Assembly (NCBI GenBank): GCA_021845705.1
Contig: JAJZVJ010000174.1
Coordinates: 1 to 6,095 of the forward strand
Reading direction: 5' to 3'
DNA length: 6,095 bases
Source: a bacterium
GTDB taxonomy: Bacteria; Elusimicrobiota; Elusimicrobia; Elusimicrobiales; UBA9959
This document shows, in pieces, positions 1-6,001 of the stretch (positions within the stretch are counted from its first letter, which is position 1; every line of letters starts with the position of its first letter). Both the position numbers and the translations under genes were made by a program. Under the pieces are notes generated by a model. The model did not search any database, was not told where the DNA came from, and was given only the letters and a program-made list of their open reading frames with translations.

Positions 1-1
1 G

Positions 2-37
2 GACGAAGTGCTTGCCGCTTTGGCGGGAGGGATTTGA
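2..37 (+). CDS. C-terminal end of upstream gene, probably 2-oxoacid:ferredoxin oxidoreductase alpha subunit (partial)
   Basis: Reading in frame from base 2 gives DEVLAALAGGI followed by a TGA stop at 35-37. The stop lies one base before the ATG of the beta subunit, an arrangement typical of translationally coupled subunits. In KorA/KorB-type enzymes the alpha subunit gene usually sits directly upstream of beta, so identity is inferred from position only. Eleven residues are too few to recognise the family. The beta gene's ribosome binding site is embedded in these last codons. Confidence 0.5.
   Translation, partial: DEVLAALAGGI
25..30 (+). promoter_or_regulatory. Ribosome binding site fixing the start of the beta subunit
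   Basis: GGGAGG lies eight bases before the ATG at 39. It supports that start over the earlier in-frame ATG at 12, which would overlap the upstream gene by 26 bases and add nine residues (MPLWREGFD) that do not resemble the family's N-terminus. Confidence 0.7.
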
Positions 38-38
38 T

Positions 39-887
39 ATGGAGCTGAAGGACTTTGATTCTTCCGATCCCGTGGCCTGGTGCGGCGGCTGCGGCAATTT
101 CGGCATGCAGGCGGCGCTAAAAACGGCGCTGGCGAAGCTCGGCAAAAAGCCGCAGGAGCTGCTTCTGGTCTCGGGTATAGGCCAGGCGGCAAAAATGCCG
201 CATTATATCAACGCCAATTTCTTCAACGGCCTGCACGGCCGGGCTCTGCCGGCGGCCGCGGCGGCGAAGATAGCCAACCGCGAACTGACGGTCATAGTGA
301 CCACGGGCGACGGGGACTGCTACGGAGAGGGCGGCAACCACTTCCTTCACAATATCAGGCGCAACGTGGACATGACCGTGATAGTGCACGACAACCAGAT
401 CTACGGCCTGACCAAAGGGCAGGCCTCACCCACCTCGGAACCCGGCATGAAGACCAAGATCCAGCCCGGCGGGGTGATATTGTCGCCGTTCCCGCCGCTG
501 GAGGCGGCGCTGGCGCTGGGCTGCGGCTTCGTGGCGCGCGGCTACGCGGCAGAAAAAGAGCACCTGGCGGAACTTATCCTGGCCGGGATAGCTCACAAAG
601 GTTTTTCGCTTATAGACGTGTTCCAGCCCTGCAAAACGTTCAACAAGCTGAATACGTTCGACTGGTACTCCCAGCGGGTCTACAAGGTAGGCCCGGAGCA
701 CGACCCGTCGAATAAAGCCGCGGCGCTGGCGCTGGCGGCGGAAAAGGAAAAGCTGCCGATAGGGATCATCTATAAAAAAGAGCGGCCTTCCTACGGCGAA
801 CTGAGCGGCTTGGACGGCCTGGGACCGCTGGCGGACGCCGACCTTAACAATATAGACATAAGCCCGGCCCTGGCGGATTTCAACTAG
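39..887 (+). CDS. korB: 2-oxoacid:ferredoxin oxidoreductase, beta subunit (KorB-like, thiamine diphosphate binding)
   Basis: This is the cytoplasmic catalytic beta subunit, which oxidatively decarboxylates a 2-oxoacid (2-oxoglutarate is most likely; pyruvate or branched-chain acids are possible) with CoA and ferredoxin. From the ATG at 39 it is 282 residues, normal for KorB. Visible motifs are WCGGCGNFG (14-22, Cys15 and Cys18), SGIGQAAKMPHY (45-56), LHGRALP (65-71), the Mg-thiamine diphosphate motif GDGD (90-93) with Asp118-Asn119 in HDNQIYGLTKGQ, and PCKTFNK (197-203, Cys198). Cys15, Cys18 and Cys198 match cluster ligands known for the family, but the usual third ligand, the Cys of GIGCS, is Gln49 here. 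The C-terminal 40 residues form a less conserved tail. The gene follows its presumed alpha partner by one base and precedes the flavoprotein gene by 13 bases, so all three are probably cotranscribed. The family call is firm; the substrate is inferred. Confidence 0.93.
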   Translation: MELKDFDSSDPVAWCGGCGNFGMQAALKTALAKLGKKPQELLLVSGIGQAAKMPHYINANFFNGLHGRALPAAAAAKIANRELTVIVTTGDGDCYGEGGNHFLHNIRRNVDMTVIVHDNQIYGLTKGQASPTSEPGMKTKIQPGGVILSPFPPLEAALALGCGFVARGYAAEKEHLAELILAGIAHKGFSLIDVFQPCKTFNKLNTFDWYSQRVYKVGPEHDPSNKAAALALAAEKEKLPIGIIYKKERPSYGELSGLDGLGPLADADLNNIDISPALADFN

Positions 888-895
888 GAAGGAAG
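887..895 (+). promoter_or_regulatory. Ribosome binding site of the fusion flavoprotein
   Basis: GGAAGGAAG overlaps the last base of the korB stop codon and ends five bases before the ATG at 901. It supports the chosen start and coupling to the upstream gene. Confidence 0.6.
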
Positions 896-900
896 ACCGT

Positions 901-2577
901 ATGGCGGATATGATAAATGAAAAAGATAAAGCGGAACTGAAGCTGATCCTGGCAGACCTGAAGTCCCCGGTGCGCCTTTTGCTGTTCACGCAGAAAAGCG
1001 CCTGCCCGGCCTGCGCCCGGCAGGAGGAGCTGCTGCGCGAATTATGCGCGCTTACGGATATCCTGAAACTGGAAGTGCATGATATGGTGTTGGACGGCGA
1101 TACCGCCCTGAATTACAAAATAGACAAGGCGCCGGCCACGGCGGTCGTAGGCGCGCGGGACCACGGCATACGGTTCTACGGCCTGACGGGCGGTTACGAG
1201 TTCAGCTCCCTGCTCGAAGCCATAATCATGGTCTCCACCGGCCGGACGAACCTGGACCCGCAGCTGGAAGCGCTGGTGAAAAAGATAGAAAAACCGGTGC
1301 ACCTGCAGGTGATGACCACGCTGACCTGCCAGTATTGCCCCGCTATGGTGCACGTGGCGCAGCAGTTCGCGTTCATTAACGAGCACATCCGCGCGGATAT
1401 GGTGGAGGCGGCGGAATTCCCCGAACTTTCCAAAAAGCACGAGGTCACCGGCGTACCCAAGACCATCATAAACGAAATTCACTCCTTCACCGGGGCGCTG
1501 CCCGCGCCGGCGGCCTACCTGGAGATCATCAAGGCCGTAGACCCGGGGCAATACGAGAGCCTCATGGAACAGGTGCGTAAAGCGCAGTCGGCCGGAAAGA
1601 TCAAGAAAGCCGAACCGGGGCATGTCTACGAGCTGGCCATAGTCGGCGGCGGTCCCGCGGCCATGTCTGCGGCCGTTTATGCCGCGCGAAAAGGCCTGGA
1701 CGTGGCCCTGATAGCCAGGAAAATAGGCGGACAGATAACCTATACCGCCGGGATAGAGAATTATCTCGGCCTCGCGAAAGTAAGCGGCGCCGAAATGTCC
1801 GAAGCGTTCCGCGCCCACATGGAACGCCACCCCGTCGCCCAGGCCGTGGGCTCGCGCGTGACTAAAATAAAAAAGAGCGGGCCTGAATTCGTTCTGTCCA
1901 TGGAGGACGGCAGGCTGTTCAAGGCGTTGTCCGTGGTTTACTGCGCGGGCAAGGAATACCGGCGGCTCGACGTGCCGGGCGAAGAGCGTTTCATGGGAAA
2001 AGGGATAGCTTTCTGCGCCACCTGCGACGCCCCGCTTTACAAGGGGAAGAAGGTGGCCGTTATCGGCGGCGGGAACTCCGCGTTCACTTCGGCCAGGGAC
2101 CTGCTCGGCTTCGCCTCCGAGATACACCTGGTGCACCGCAGGCCCGATTTCCGGGCCGATGTTTCTTTAGTGCGGGAAGTAAGCAAGGCGGCGAACGTGA
2201 CCTTCCATAACCCGATGGAAGTGCAGGAATACCTTGGAACCGACAAGCTTACGGGGATAAGGCTCGAATCCCCGGACGGGAAAAAGAAACTGGACCTTTC
2301 GGTGGACGGGGTCTTCCTTGAAATAGGCCTTACGCCCAACAGCGCGCCGCTGAAGAACTTCATAGAACTGAACCCGGTAGGGGAGATCCCGGTGGACCGG
2401 AACCAGAACACCGCGGAAAAAGGCCTGTTCGCGGCCGGGGACGTGACCGACACCGAGGAGAAGCAGATCTCCATCGCGGTGGGGCAGGGCGCGCTGGCGG
2501 CCCTTTCCGCCTATAAGTACCTGGCCGACAATAAACTCACCAAGAGCAAGGTCAGCCTGAAAGAGGCCTGGCAGTAG
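901..2577 (+). CDS. AhpF-like fusion: protein disulfide oxidoreductase (double thioredoxin fold) plus thioredoxin reductase
   Basis: This 558-residue cytoplasmic flavoprotein is predicted to pass electrons from NADPH through FAD and a chain of disulfides to a thiol partner. Residues 1-115 form a first thioredoxin-like fold with CPAC (35-38) and a cis-Pro at 78. Residues about 120-215 form a second fold with CQYC (143-146) and the TGVPKT cis-Pro loop (183-188). A linker near 216-241 leads to the reductase: FAD-binding VGGGPAA (248-254), redox-active CATC (372-375), NADPH-binding GGGNSA (389-394), HRRPDFR (412-418, basic residues expected to read the NADPH 2'-phosphate) and the second FAD motif AAGDV (511-515). 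E. coli AhpF shares the order but has an active CxxC only in its second fold; here both folds have one, as in archaeal protein disulfide oxidoreductases. No peroxiredoxin gene is visible. Physiological acceptors could be thioredoxin-like proteins, a peroxiredoxin or protein disulfides. Domain calls are firm; the partner is unknown. Confidence 0.93.
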   Translation: MADMINEKDKAELKLILADLKSPVRLLLFTQKSACPACARQEELLRELCALTDILKLEVHDMVLDGDTALNYKIDKAPATAVVGARDHGIRFYGLTGGYEFSSLLEAIIMVSTGRTNLDPQLEALVKKIEKPVHLQVMTTLTCQYCPAMVHVAQQFAFINEHIRADMVEAAEFPELSKKHEVTGVPKTIINEIHSFTGALPAPAAYLEIIKAVDPGQYESLMEQVRKAQSAGKIKKAEPGHVYELAIVGGGPAAMSAAVYAARKGLDVALIARKIGGQITYTAGIENYLGLAKVSGAEMSEAFRAHMERHPVAQAVGSRVTKIKKSGPEFVLSMEDGRLFKALSVVYCAGKEYRRLDVPGEERFMGKGIAFCATCDAPLYKGKKVAVIGGGNSAFTSARDLLGFASEIHLVHRRPDFRADVSLVREVSKAANVTFHNPMEVQEYLGTDKLTGIRLESPDGKKKLDLSVDGVFLEIGLTPNSAPLKNFIELNPVGEIPVDRNQNTAEKGLFAAGDVTDTEEKQISIAVGQGALAALSAYKYLADNKLTKSKVSLKEAWQ

Positions 2578-2621
2578 AAAAAAATAACTTAAGACGAGGG
2601 GCTAAAGCGCATATTCAGCAA

Positions 2622-2629
2622 GGGGGGGG
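2622..2629 (+). repeat. Run of eight G directly before the remnant gene's ATG
   Basis: Eight consecutive G fill the ribosome-binding position of the RNB remnant, ending one base before its ATG at 2631. Homopolymers of this length can slip in replication or be miscalled in sequencing. The run is outside the coding frame, so a length change would only shift Shine-Dalgarno spacing. Confidence 0.6.
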
Positions 2630-2630
2630 T

Positions 2631-2942
2631 ATGCAGTACACGGACGACCAGAAACACCGCGCTATCCTGCGGAGGATCGCCCGCGGGGCGATGCTGGAAA
2701 GGGGGCTTGTTCCGGATTTCCCGCCGCGGGCGCTCGCGGAGCTGGATGCGATCCGCGGGCCGGCTCCGCAGGGGCTCGGGACGGTAAGCGGTTTGGACGG
2801 GAACCTGCGGCTCCAGGAGCGCGCGGCCCGGCTGCTGAAAGCGCTCCGGCACCAGCATGGCGCGCTGGAGCTGGAAACAATAGAGGCCCGGTCTGCTGCG
2901 CCGGTATTTCGCGGTATGCATCGCGCAGCGCCGCGAATATGA
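2631..2942 (+). pseudogene. RNB-family (RNase II/R-like) ribonuclease remnant with internal deletion and lost C-terminus
   Basis: The 103-codon frame reads as two pieces of a much longer RNB-domain exoribonuclease. Residues about 10-45, including ARGAMLERGLVPDFPPRALA (18-37), match the N-terminus of that family as I remember it. Residues about 53-93, including RLQERAARLL (59-68) and HGALELETIEAR (76-87), match a segment that in intact proteins lies after the catalytic aspartate cluster. Everything between, including the acidic metal-binding residues, is missing, yet the frame is kept. After PVF (91-93) the homology stops and the frame ends in TGA at 2940. A second frame (+1) stays open from about 2890 to TAA at 2959, giving LLRRYFAVCIAQRREYEDAE, which could be a frameshifted tail or chance. 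The protein cannot be a working nuclease. A new small protein made from the leftover is possible but unsupported. The RNB origin is recognised from memory of family motifs, not from a search. Confidence 0.68.
2908..2937. repeat. Imperfect inverted repeat upstream of the catalase gene
   Basis: TTCGCGG (2908-2914) is exactly complementary to CCGCGAA (2931-2937) across a 16-base spacer. It lies 46-75 bases before the catalase ATG, inside the decayed RNB remnant, so it could serve as an operator or be a chance pairing in GC-rich DNA. It is not followed by a T-run, so it is not an intrinsic terminator. It does not resemble the AT-rich PerR box. Confidence 0.3.
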
Positions 2943-2967
2943 GGATGCGGAAAGGGTGTAAGCGCAA

Positions 2968-2975
2968 AGAGGAGG
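2968..2975 (+). promoter_or_regulatory. Strong ribosome binding site of the catalase gene
   Basis: AGAGGAGG ends seven bases before the ATG at 2983. It is one of the best matches to the anti-Shine-Dalgarno in the window, consistent with high expression of catalase. Confidence 0.7.
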
Positions 2976-2982
2976 CTACGCA

Positions 2983-4440
2983 ATGGAAAAAAAGAAACTC
3001 ACTACCAACGCGGGCGCGCCCGTGGCGGACAACCAGAACATAATGACGGCCGGCAAGCGGGGGCCGGCGCTGCTGCAGGACGTCTGGTACCTTGAGAAAC
3101 TCGCGCACTTCGACCGCGAGGTCATCCCCGAGCGGCGCATGCACGCCAAGGGCTCCGGTGCCTACGGAACTTTCACCGTGACCCGCGACATTACCCGCTA
3201 CACCAGGGCCAAGATCTTCTCAGGGGTAGGCAAGAAGACCGAGATGTTCGTGCGCTTTTCTATCGTGGCCGCCGAGCGCGGCGGGGCCGACGCGGAGCGC
3301 GATATCCGCGGCTTCGCCATGAAGTTCTACACCGAAGAAGGGAACTGGGACCTGGTGGGCAATAATACGCCGGTGTTCTTCATGCGCGACCCGCTTAAGT
3401 TCCCGGACCTCAACCACGCCATAAAGCGCGACCCGCGCACCAACCTGCGCAGCGCAAGCAACAACTGGGATTACTGGAGCTCGCTCACCGAGGCCCTGCA
3501 CCAGGTTACCATCACCATGAGCGACCGCGGCATCCCGTATTCTTTCCGGCATATGGATGGTTTCGGCAGCCATACCTTCAGTTTTCTGAACGCCAGGAAC
3601 GAAAGATACTGGGTTAAATTTACGCTTAAGACGCAACAGGGCATAAAGAACCTGACCGACCAGGAAGCGGAGGCCCTGATCGGGAAGGACCGCGACAGCA
3701 ACCAGCGCGACCTGTACGAGAGCATAGAGCGCAAGGATTTCCCGAAGTGGACCATGTTCATACAGGTCATGCCGGAAAAAGACGCGGCCAAAATGCCTTA
3801 CAACCCTTTCGACCTGACCAAGGTCTGGTTCCACAAGGATTTCCCGCTGATAGAGGTTGGAGTGATGGAACTGAACCGCAACCCGGAGAACTACTTCGCC
3901 GAAGTGGAGCAGGCGGCGTTCAACCCGGCGAACATCGTGCCCGGTATAGGCTTTTCACCGGACAAGATGCTGCAGGGGCGGCTGTTCTCTTACGGCGACG
4001 CGCAGCGCTACCGCCTGGGCGTGAACCACCACCTTATCCCGGTGAACGCCGCCCGCTGTCCTTTCCACAGCTACCACCGCGACGGGGCCATGCGGGTGGA
4101 CGGCAATTACGGCAGCACGCTCGGCTACGAGCCCAACAGCTACGGGGAATGGAAGGACCAGCCCGATTTTGCGGAGCCGCCGCTCGCCCTCGAAGGGGCC
4201 GCTGACCACTGGAACCACCGCGTCGATACCGACTATTACAGCCAGCCGGGTAAATTGTTCCGGCTGATGAGCCCCGCGCAGCAGCAGGTGCTGTTCGAGA
4301 ATACCGCCCGCTCCATGGGGGACGCGCCGCCGGAGGTCAAGCGGCGGCATATCGGCAACTGCCTGAAAGCCGACCCCGCCTACGGCGCGGGCGTGGCGAA
4401 AGCGCTCGGGATTCAGCTTGCCGAACCGGCAAAAGTCTGA
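2983..4440 (+). CDS. katA: Heme catalase, monofunctional small-subunit (clade 3) type
   Basis: This is a cytoplasmic tetrameric heme enzyme that converts two H2O2 to O2 and water. At 485 residues without a C-terminal flavodoxin-like domain it has the small-subunit length. Catalytic residues are visible: His54 in RRMHAKGSGAYGTFTVT, Asn127 in GNNTPVFF (126-133), and the heme-ligating Tyr337 with Arg333 in GRLFSYGDAQRYR (332-344). The stretches AERDIRGFAMKFYTEEGNWD (104-123) and RDPLKFPDLNHA (135-146) are near-diagnostic for the family. His191-equivalent contacts and the NADPH pocket (HMDGFGSHTFSF, 190-201) also look intact. Small variations, such as FSIVAAERGGAD where FSTVAGERGAAD is usual, are conservative. 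No signal peptide is seen. The SOD gene starts 21 bases downstream, so the two are very likely cotranscribed. An unrelated ribonuclease remnant occupies the space where a promoter would be expected. Confidence 0.98.
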   Translation: MEKKKLTTNAGAPVADNQNIMTAGKRGPALLQDVWYLEKLAHFDREVIPERRMHAKGSGAYGTFTVTRDITRYTRAKIFSGVGKKTEMFVRFSIVAAERGGADAERDIRGFAMKFYTEEGNWDLVGNNTPVFFMRDPLKFPDLNHAIKRDPRTNLRSASNNWDYWSSLTEALHQVTITMSDRGIPYSFRHMDGFGSHTFSFLNARNERYWVKFTLKTQQGIKNLTDQEAEALIGKDRDSNQRDLYESIERKDFPKWTMFIQVMPEKDAAKMPYNPFDLTKVWFHKDFPLIEVGVMELNRNPENYFAEVEQAAFNPANIVPGIGFSPDKMLQGRLFSYGDAQRYRLGVNHHLIPVNAARCPFHSYHRDGAMRVDGNYGSTLGYEPNSYGEWKDQPDFAEPPLALEGAADHWNHRVDTDYYSQPGKLFRLMSPAQQQVLFENTARSMGDAPPEVKRRHIGNCLKADPAYGAGVAKALGIQLAEPAKV

Positions 4441-4448
4441 CGGTAAAC

Positions 4449-4454
4449 AAGGAG
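4449..4454 (+). promoter_or_regulatory. Ribosome binding site of the superoxide dismutase gene
   Basis: AAGGAG ends seven bases before the ATG at 4462. A second ATG at 4465 would be ten bases away; either start gives the same leader apart from one Met. Confidence 0.6.
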
Positions 4455-4461
4455 CGGAATT

Positions 4462-5154
4462 ATGATGAAAAATAAGATTATAGCGCTCGCGTTCGCGGCG
4501 TGCGCCCTTACGGCGGTTAGTGTAAATGCGCAGGGAACGGTAAAAAAAGTAGAAACTATGTTGCAAACAGCACAAGTTTATAAAGCGGCGGACTATCCGC
4601 GTCTTTCCAAGATGCCCGGTTTCAGCGCCCAGCTTATCGCCAACCACATGAAGCTCTACCAGGGCTACGTGGCCAATACCAATGCGTTGTCGGAGAAGCT
4701 GGCGGCCCTGCTTGCCGACGGCAAGGAGAAGACTCCCGAATACGCGGAGCTCAAACGGCGCTTCGGCTGGGAATTCAACGGAATGCGCCTGCACGAGCTT
4801 TATTTCGGGAATATGGGCTCCGATGGCACGCCTCAGCAGGACGCCCGGCTCTACAAAATGATAGCGGAAGACTTCGGAAGTTTCGAGAACTGGAAAAAAG
4901 ACTTCACGGCCACCGGGACCATGCGGGGTATCGGCTGGGCGGTCCTGTACCAGGACAATGTTTCCGGCAGGCTGTTCAACGCCTGGATAAACGAGCATGA
5001 CGGCGGCCACCTGGCCGGCTGTACGCCGCTGCTGGTCCTGGACGTGTTCGAGCACGCCTATCTCACCGACTACCAGCTGGACCGCGCCAGGTACATAGAG
5101 GCGTTCTTCAATGTGGTCGACTGGGGCGTGGTTTCAGGACGCCTCGGTAAATAA
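4462..5154 (+). CDS. Exported Fe/Mn-family superoxide dismutase
   Basis: This enzyme dismutates superoxide to O2 and H2O2 at a mononuclear Fe or Mn site. It has 230 residues. The first 23 form a Sec-type leader: Lys3 and Lys5, a hydrophobic stretch about 6-20, and a likely cleavage after VNA (21-23), so it should act outside the cytoplasmic membrane, a less common location for this family. Predicted metal ligands are His62 (NHMKLYQGYV, 61-70), His111 (RLHELYFGNM, 109-118), and Asp194 and His198 (LDVFEHAYLTDY, 193-204). The family signature is normally DVWEHAY; the Trp is Phe196 here. The first-His segment, with HxKLYxGYV instead of HxxKHHxxYV, points to a divergent subfamily. WNKDFTATGTMRG-type features (WKKDFTATGTMRGIGWAVL, 144-162) and PLLVLD (189-194) are typical. 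Fe versus Mn cannot be told from these residues. It lies between the catalase (21-base gap) and the hydrolase (22-base gap), suggesting a shared transcript that detoxifies superoxide and then peroxide. Confidence 0.95.
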   Translation: MMKNKIIALAFAACALTAVSVNAQGTVKKVETMLQTAQVYKAADYPRLSKMPGFSAQLIANHMKLYQGYVANTNALSEKLAALLADGKEKTPEYAELKRRFGWEFNGMRLHELYFGNMGSDGTPQQDARLYKMIAEDFGSFENWKKDFTATGTMRGIGWAVLYQDNVSGRLFNAWINEHDGGHLAGCTPLLVLDVFEHAYLTDYQLDRARYIEAFFNVVDWGVVSGRLGK

Positions 5155-5163
5155 GGGGCAAAG

Positions 5164-5170
5164 AAGGAGG
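5164..5170 (+). promoter_or_regulatory. Ribosome binding site fixing the start of the alpha/beta hydrolase
   Basis: AAGGAGG ends six bases before the ATG at 5177. It decides against the upstream in-frame ATG at 5111, which would overlap the SOD gene by 44 bases and add 22 residues not seen in the family. Confidence 0.8.
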
Positions 5171-5176
5171 CGGACA

Positions 5177-6001
5177 ATGGGCATTATAACGACCAAAGAC
5201 AATACGCAGATCTATTACAAGGACTGGGGCACAGGGCTGCCAGTGGTGTTCAGCCATGGCTGGCCGCTGAATTCTGACAGCTGGGAAGCCCAGATGCTGT
5301 TCCTGGGCGCTAAAGGCTACCGCTGCGTCGCCCATGACCGCCGCGGCCATGGCCGGTCGAGCCAGCCTTGGAGCGGCAACACCATGGACACCTATGCCGA
5401 CGACCTCTCGGAACTGATGGAAGCCCTGGACCTCAAGGGAGCGGTCCTGGCAGGCTTCTCCGCCGGCGGCGGGGAAGTGGCCCGCTATATAGGCCGCCAC
5501 GGCACCAAGCGGGTGGCCAAGGCCGCGCTGATATCCGCGGTTCCGCCGCTGATGCTGAAGACCGCGGCGAACCCGGACGGCCTGCCCCTCTCGGTCTTCG
5601 ACGGGATCCGCCAGGGTTCCAGCGCGGACCGTTCGCAGTTCTACAAGGACCTCGCCGGCGGGCCGTTCTTCGGCGCCAACAGGCCCGGCGCCAAGGTCTC
5701 GAAAGGCATGATGGACATTTTCTGGCTGCAGGGCATGCAGGCCGGCCACAAGAACACCTACGACTGCATCAAGGCGTTCTCGGAGACGGACTTCACGGAG
5801 GACCTTAAAAAGTTCGACGTGCCCACGCTGATAATCCACGGGGACGACGACCAGGTGGTGCCTATCGGCGCCGCGGGCCTGCGCTCGGCGAAACTGGTAA
5901 AGAACGCGACGCTCAAGATCTACCCGGGCGCGCCCCACGGCATAGGCTACACGCACCAGGCCAGGCTGAACGAAGACCTGCTGGCCTTCCTTAAGTCCTA
6001 G
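5177..6001 (+). CDS. Alpha/beta hydrolase of the cofactor-free (non-heme) haloperoxidase / arylesterase family
   Basis: The 274-residue protein matches the family in length and along its whole span. The oxyanion-side motif is FSHGWPLNSDSW (25-36), followed by HDRRGHGRSSQPW (53-65). The nucleophile elbow GFSAGGGEVARYIGRHGT (93-110) supplies Ser95, HGDDDQVVPI (221-230) supplies Asp225, and GAPHGI (251-256) supplies His254, so the catalytic triad is complete. Such enzymes hydrolyse esters and lactones, and with H2O2 and a carboxylic acid can form peracids, which is the origin of the name chloroperoxidase. The native substrate is generally unknown. The usual elbow is GFSTGGG; Ala96 replaces Thr here. 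There is no signal peptide, so it is cytoplasmic. It starts 22 bases after the SOD stop, as the last gene of the presumed oxidative-stress operon. Its stop codon directly touches a probable insertion-sequence end. Family assignment is firm; a physiological link to peroxide is inferred from context. Confidence 0.94.
   Translation: MGIITTKDNTQIYYKDWGTGLPVVFSHGWPLNSDSWEAQMLFLGAKGYRCVAHDRRGHGRSSQPWSGNTMDTYADDLSELMEALDLKGAVLAGFSAGGGEVARYIGRHGTKRVAKAALISAVPPLMLKTAANPDGLPLSVFDGIRQGSSADRSQFYKDLAGGPFFGANRPGAKVSKGMMDIFWLQGMQAGHKNTYDCIKAFSETDFTEDLKKFDVPTLIIHGDDDQVVPIGAAGLRSAKLVKNATLKIYPGAPHGIGYTHQARLNEDLLAFLKS

Noticed and set aside
12..38. Earlier ATG at 12 as the korB start
   Set aside because: It overlaps the upstream frame ending at 37 and lacks a ribosome binding site, whereas GGGAGG precedes the ATG at 39.
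1042..2136. Minus-strand open frame of 364 codons opposite the fusion flavoprotein
   Set aside because: It is a shadow of the plus-strand gene, whose motifs are all intact; its own translation is His/Gly/Arg-rich and unrecognisable.
2578..2630. Terminator or promoter between the flavoprotein gene and the RNB remnant
   Set aside because: I found no stem followed by a T-run and no convincing -35/-10 pair; CTTAAG and CATATT alone are too weak.
2589..3144. Several minus-strand open frames over the RNB remnant
   Set aside because: They are Arg/Pro/Ala-rich with no family resemblance, while the plus strand carries recognisable RNB segments and a start.
4492..4503. Lipobox (FAAC, Cys14) in the SOD leader, suggesting a lipoprotein
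   Set aside because: The Cys is followed by more hydrophobic residues (ALTAV) and a good VNA cleavage site, so an ordinary signal peptide is the better reading.
3955..5055. Minus-strand open frame of 366 codons across catalase and SOD
   Set aside because: It lies opposite two firmly identified genes, has no recognisable domains and an Arg/His/Val-heavy composition typical of antisense frames in GC-rich DNA.
5111..5176. Earlier ATG at 5111 as the hydrolase start
   Set aside because: It falls inside the SOD gene and adds residues foreign to the family; AAGGAGG precedes the ATG at 5177.
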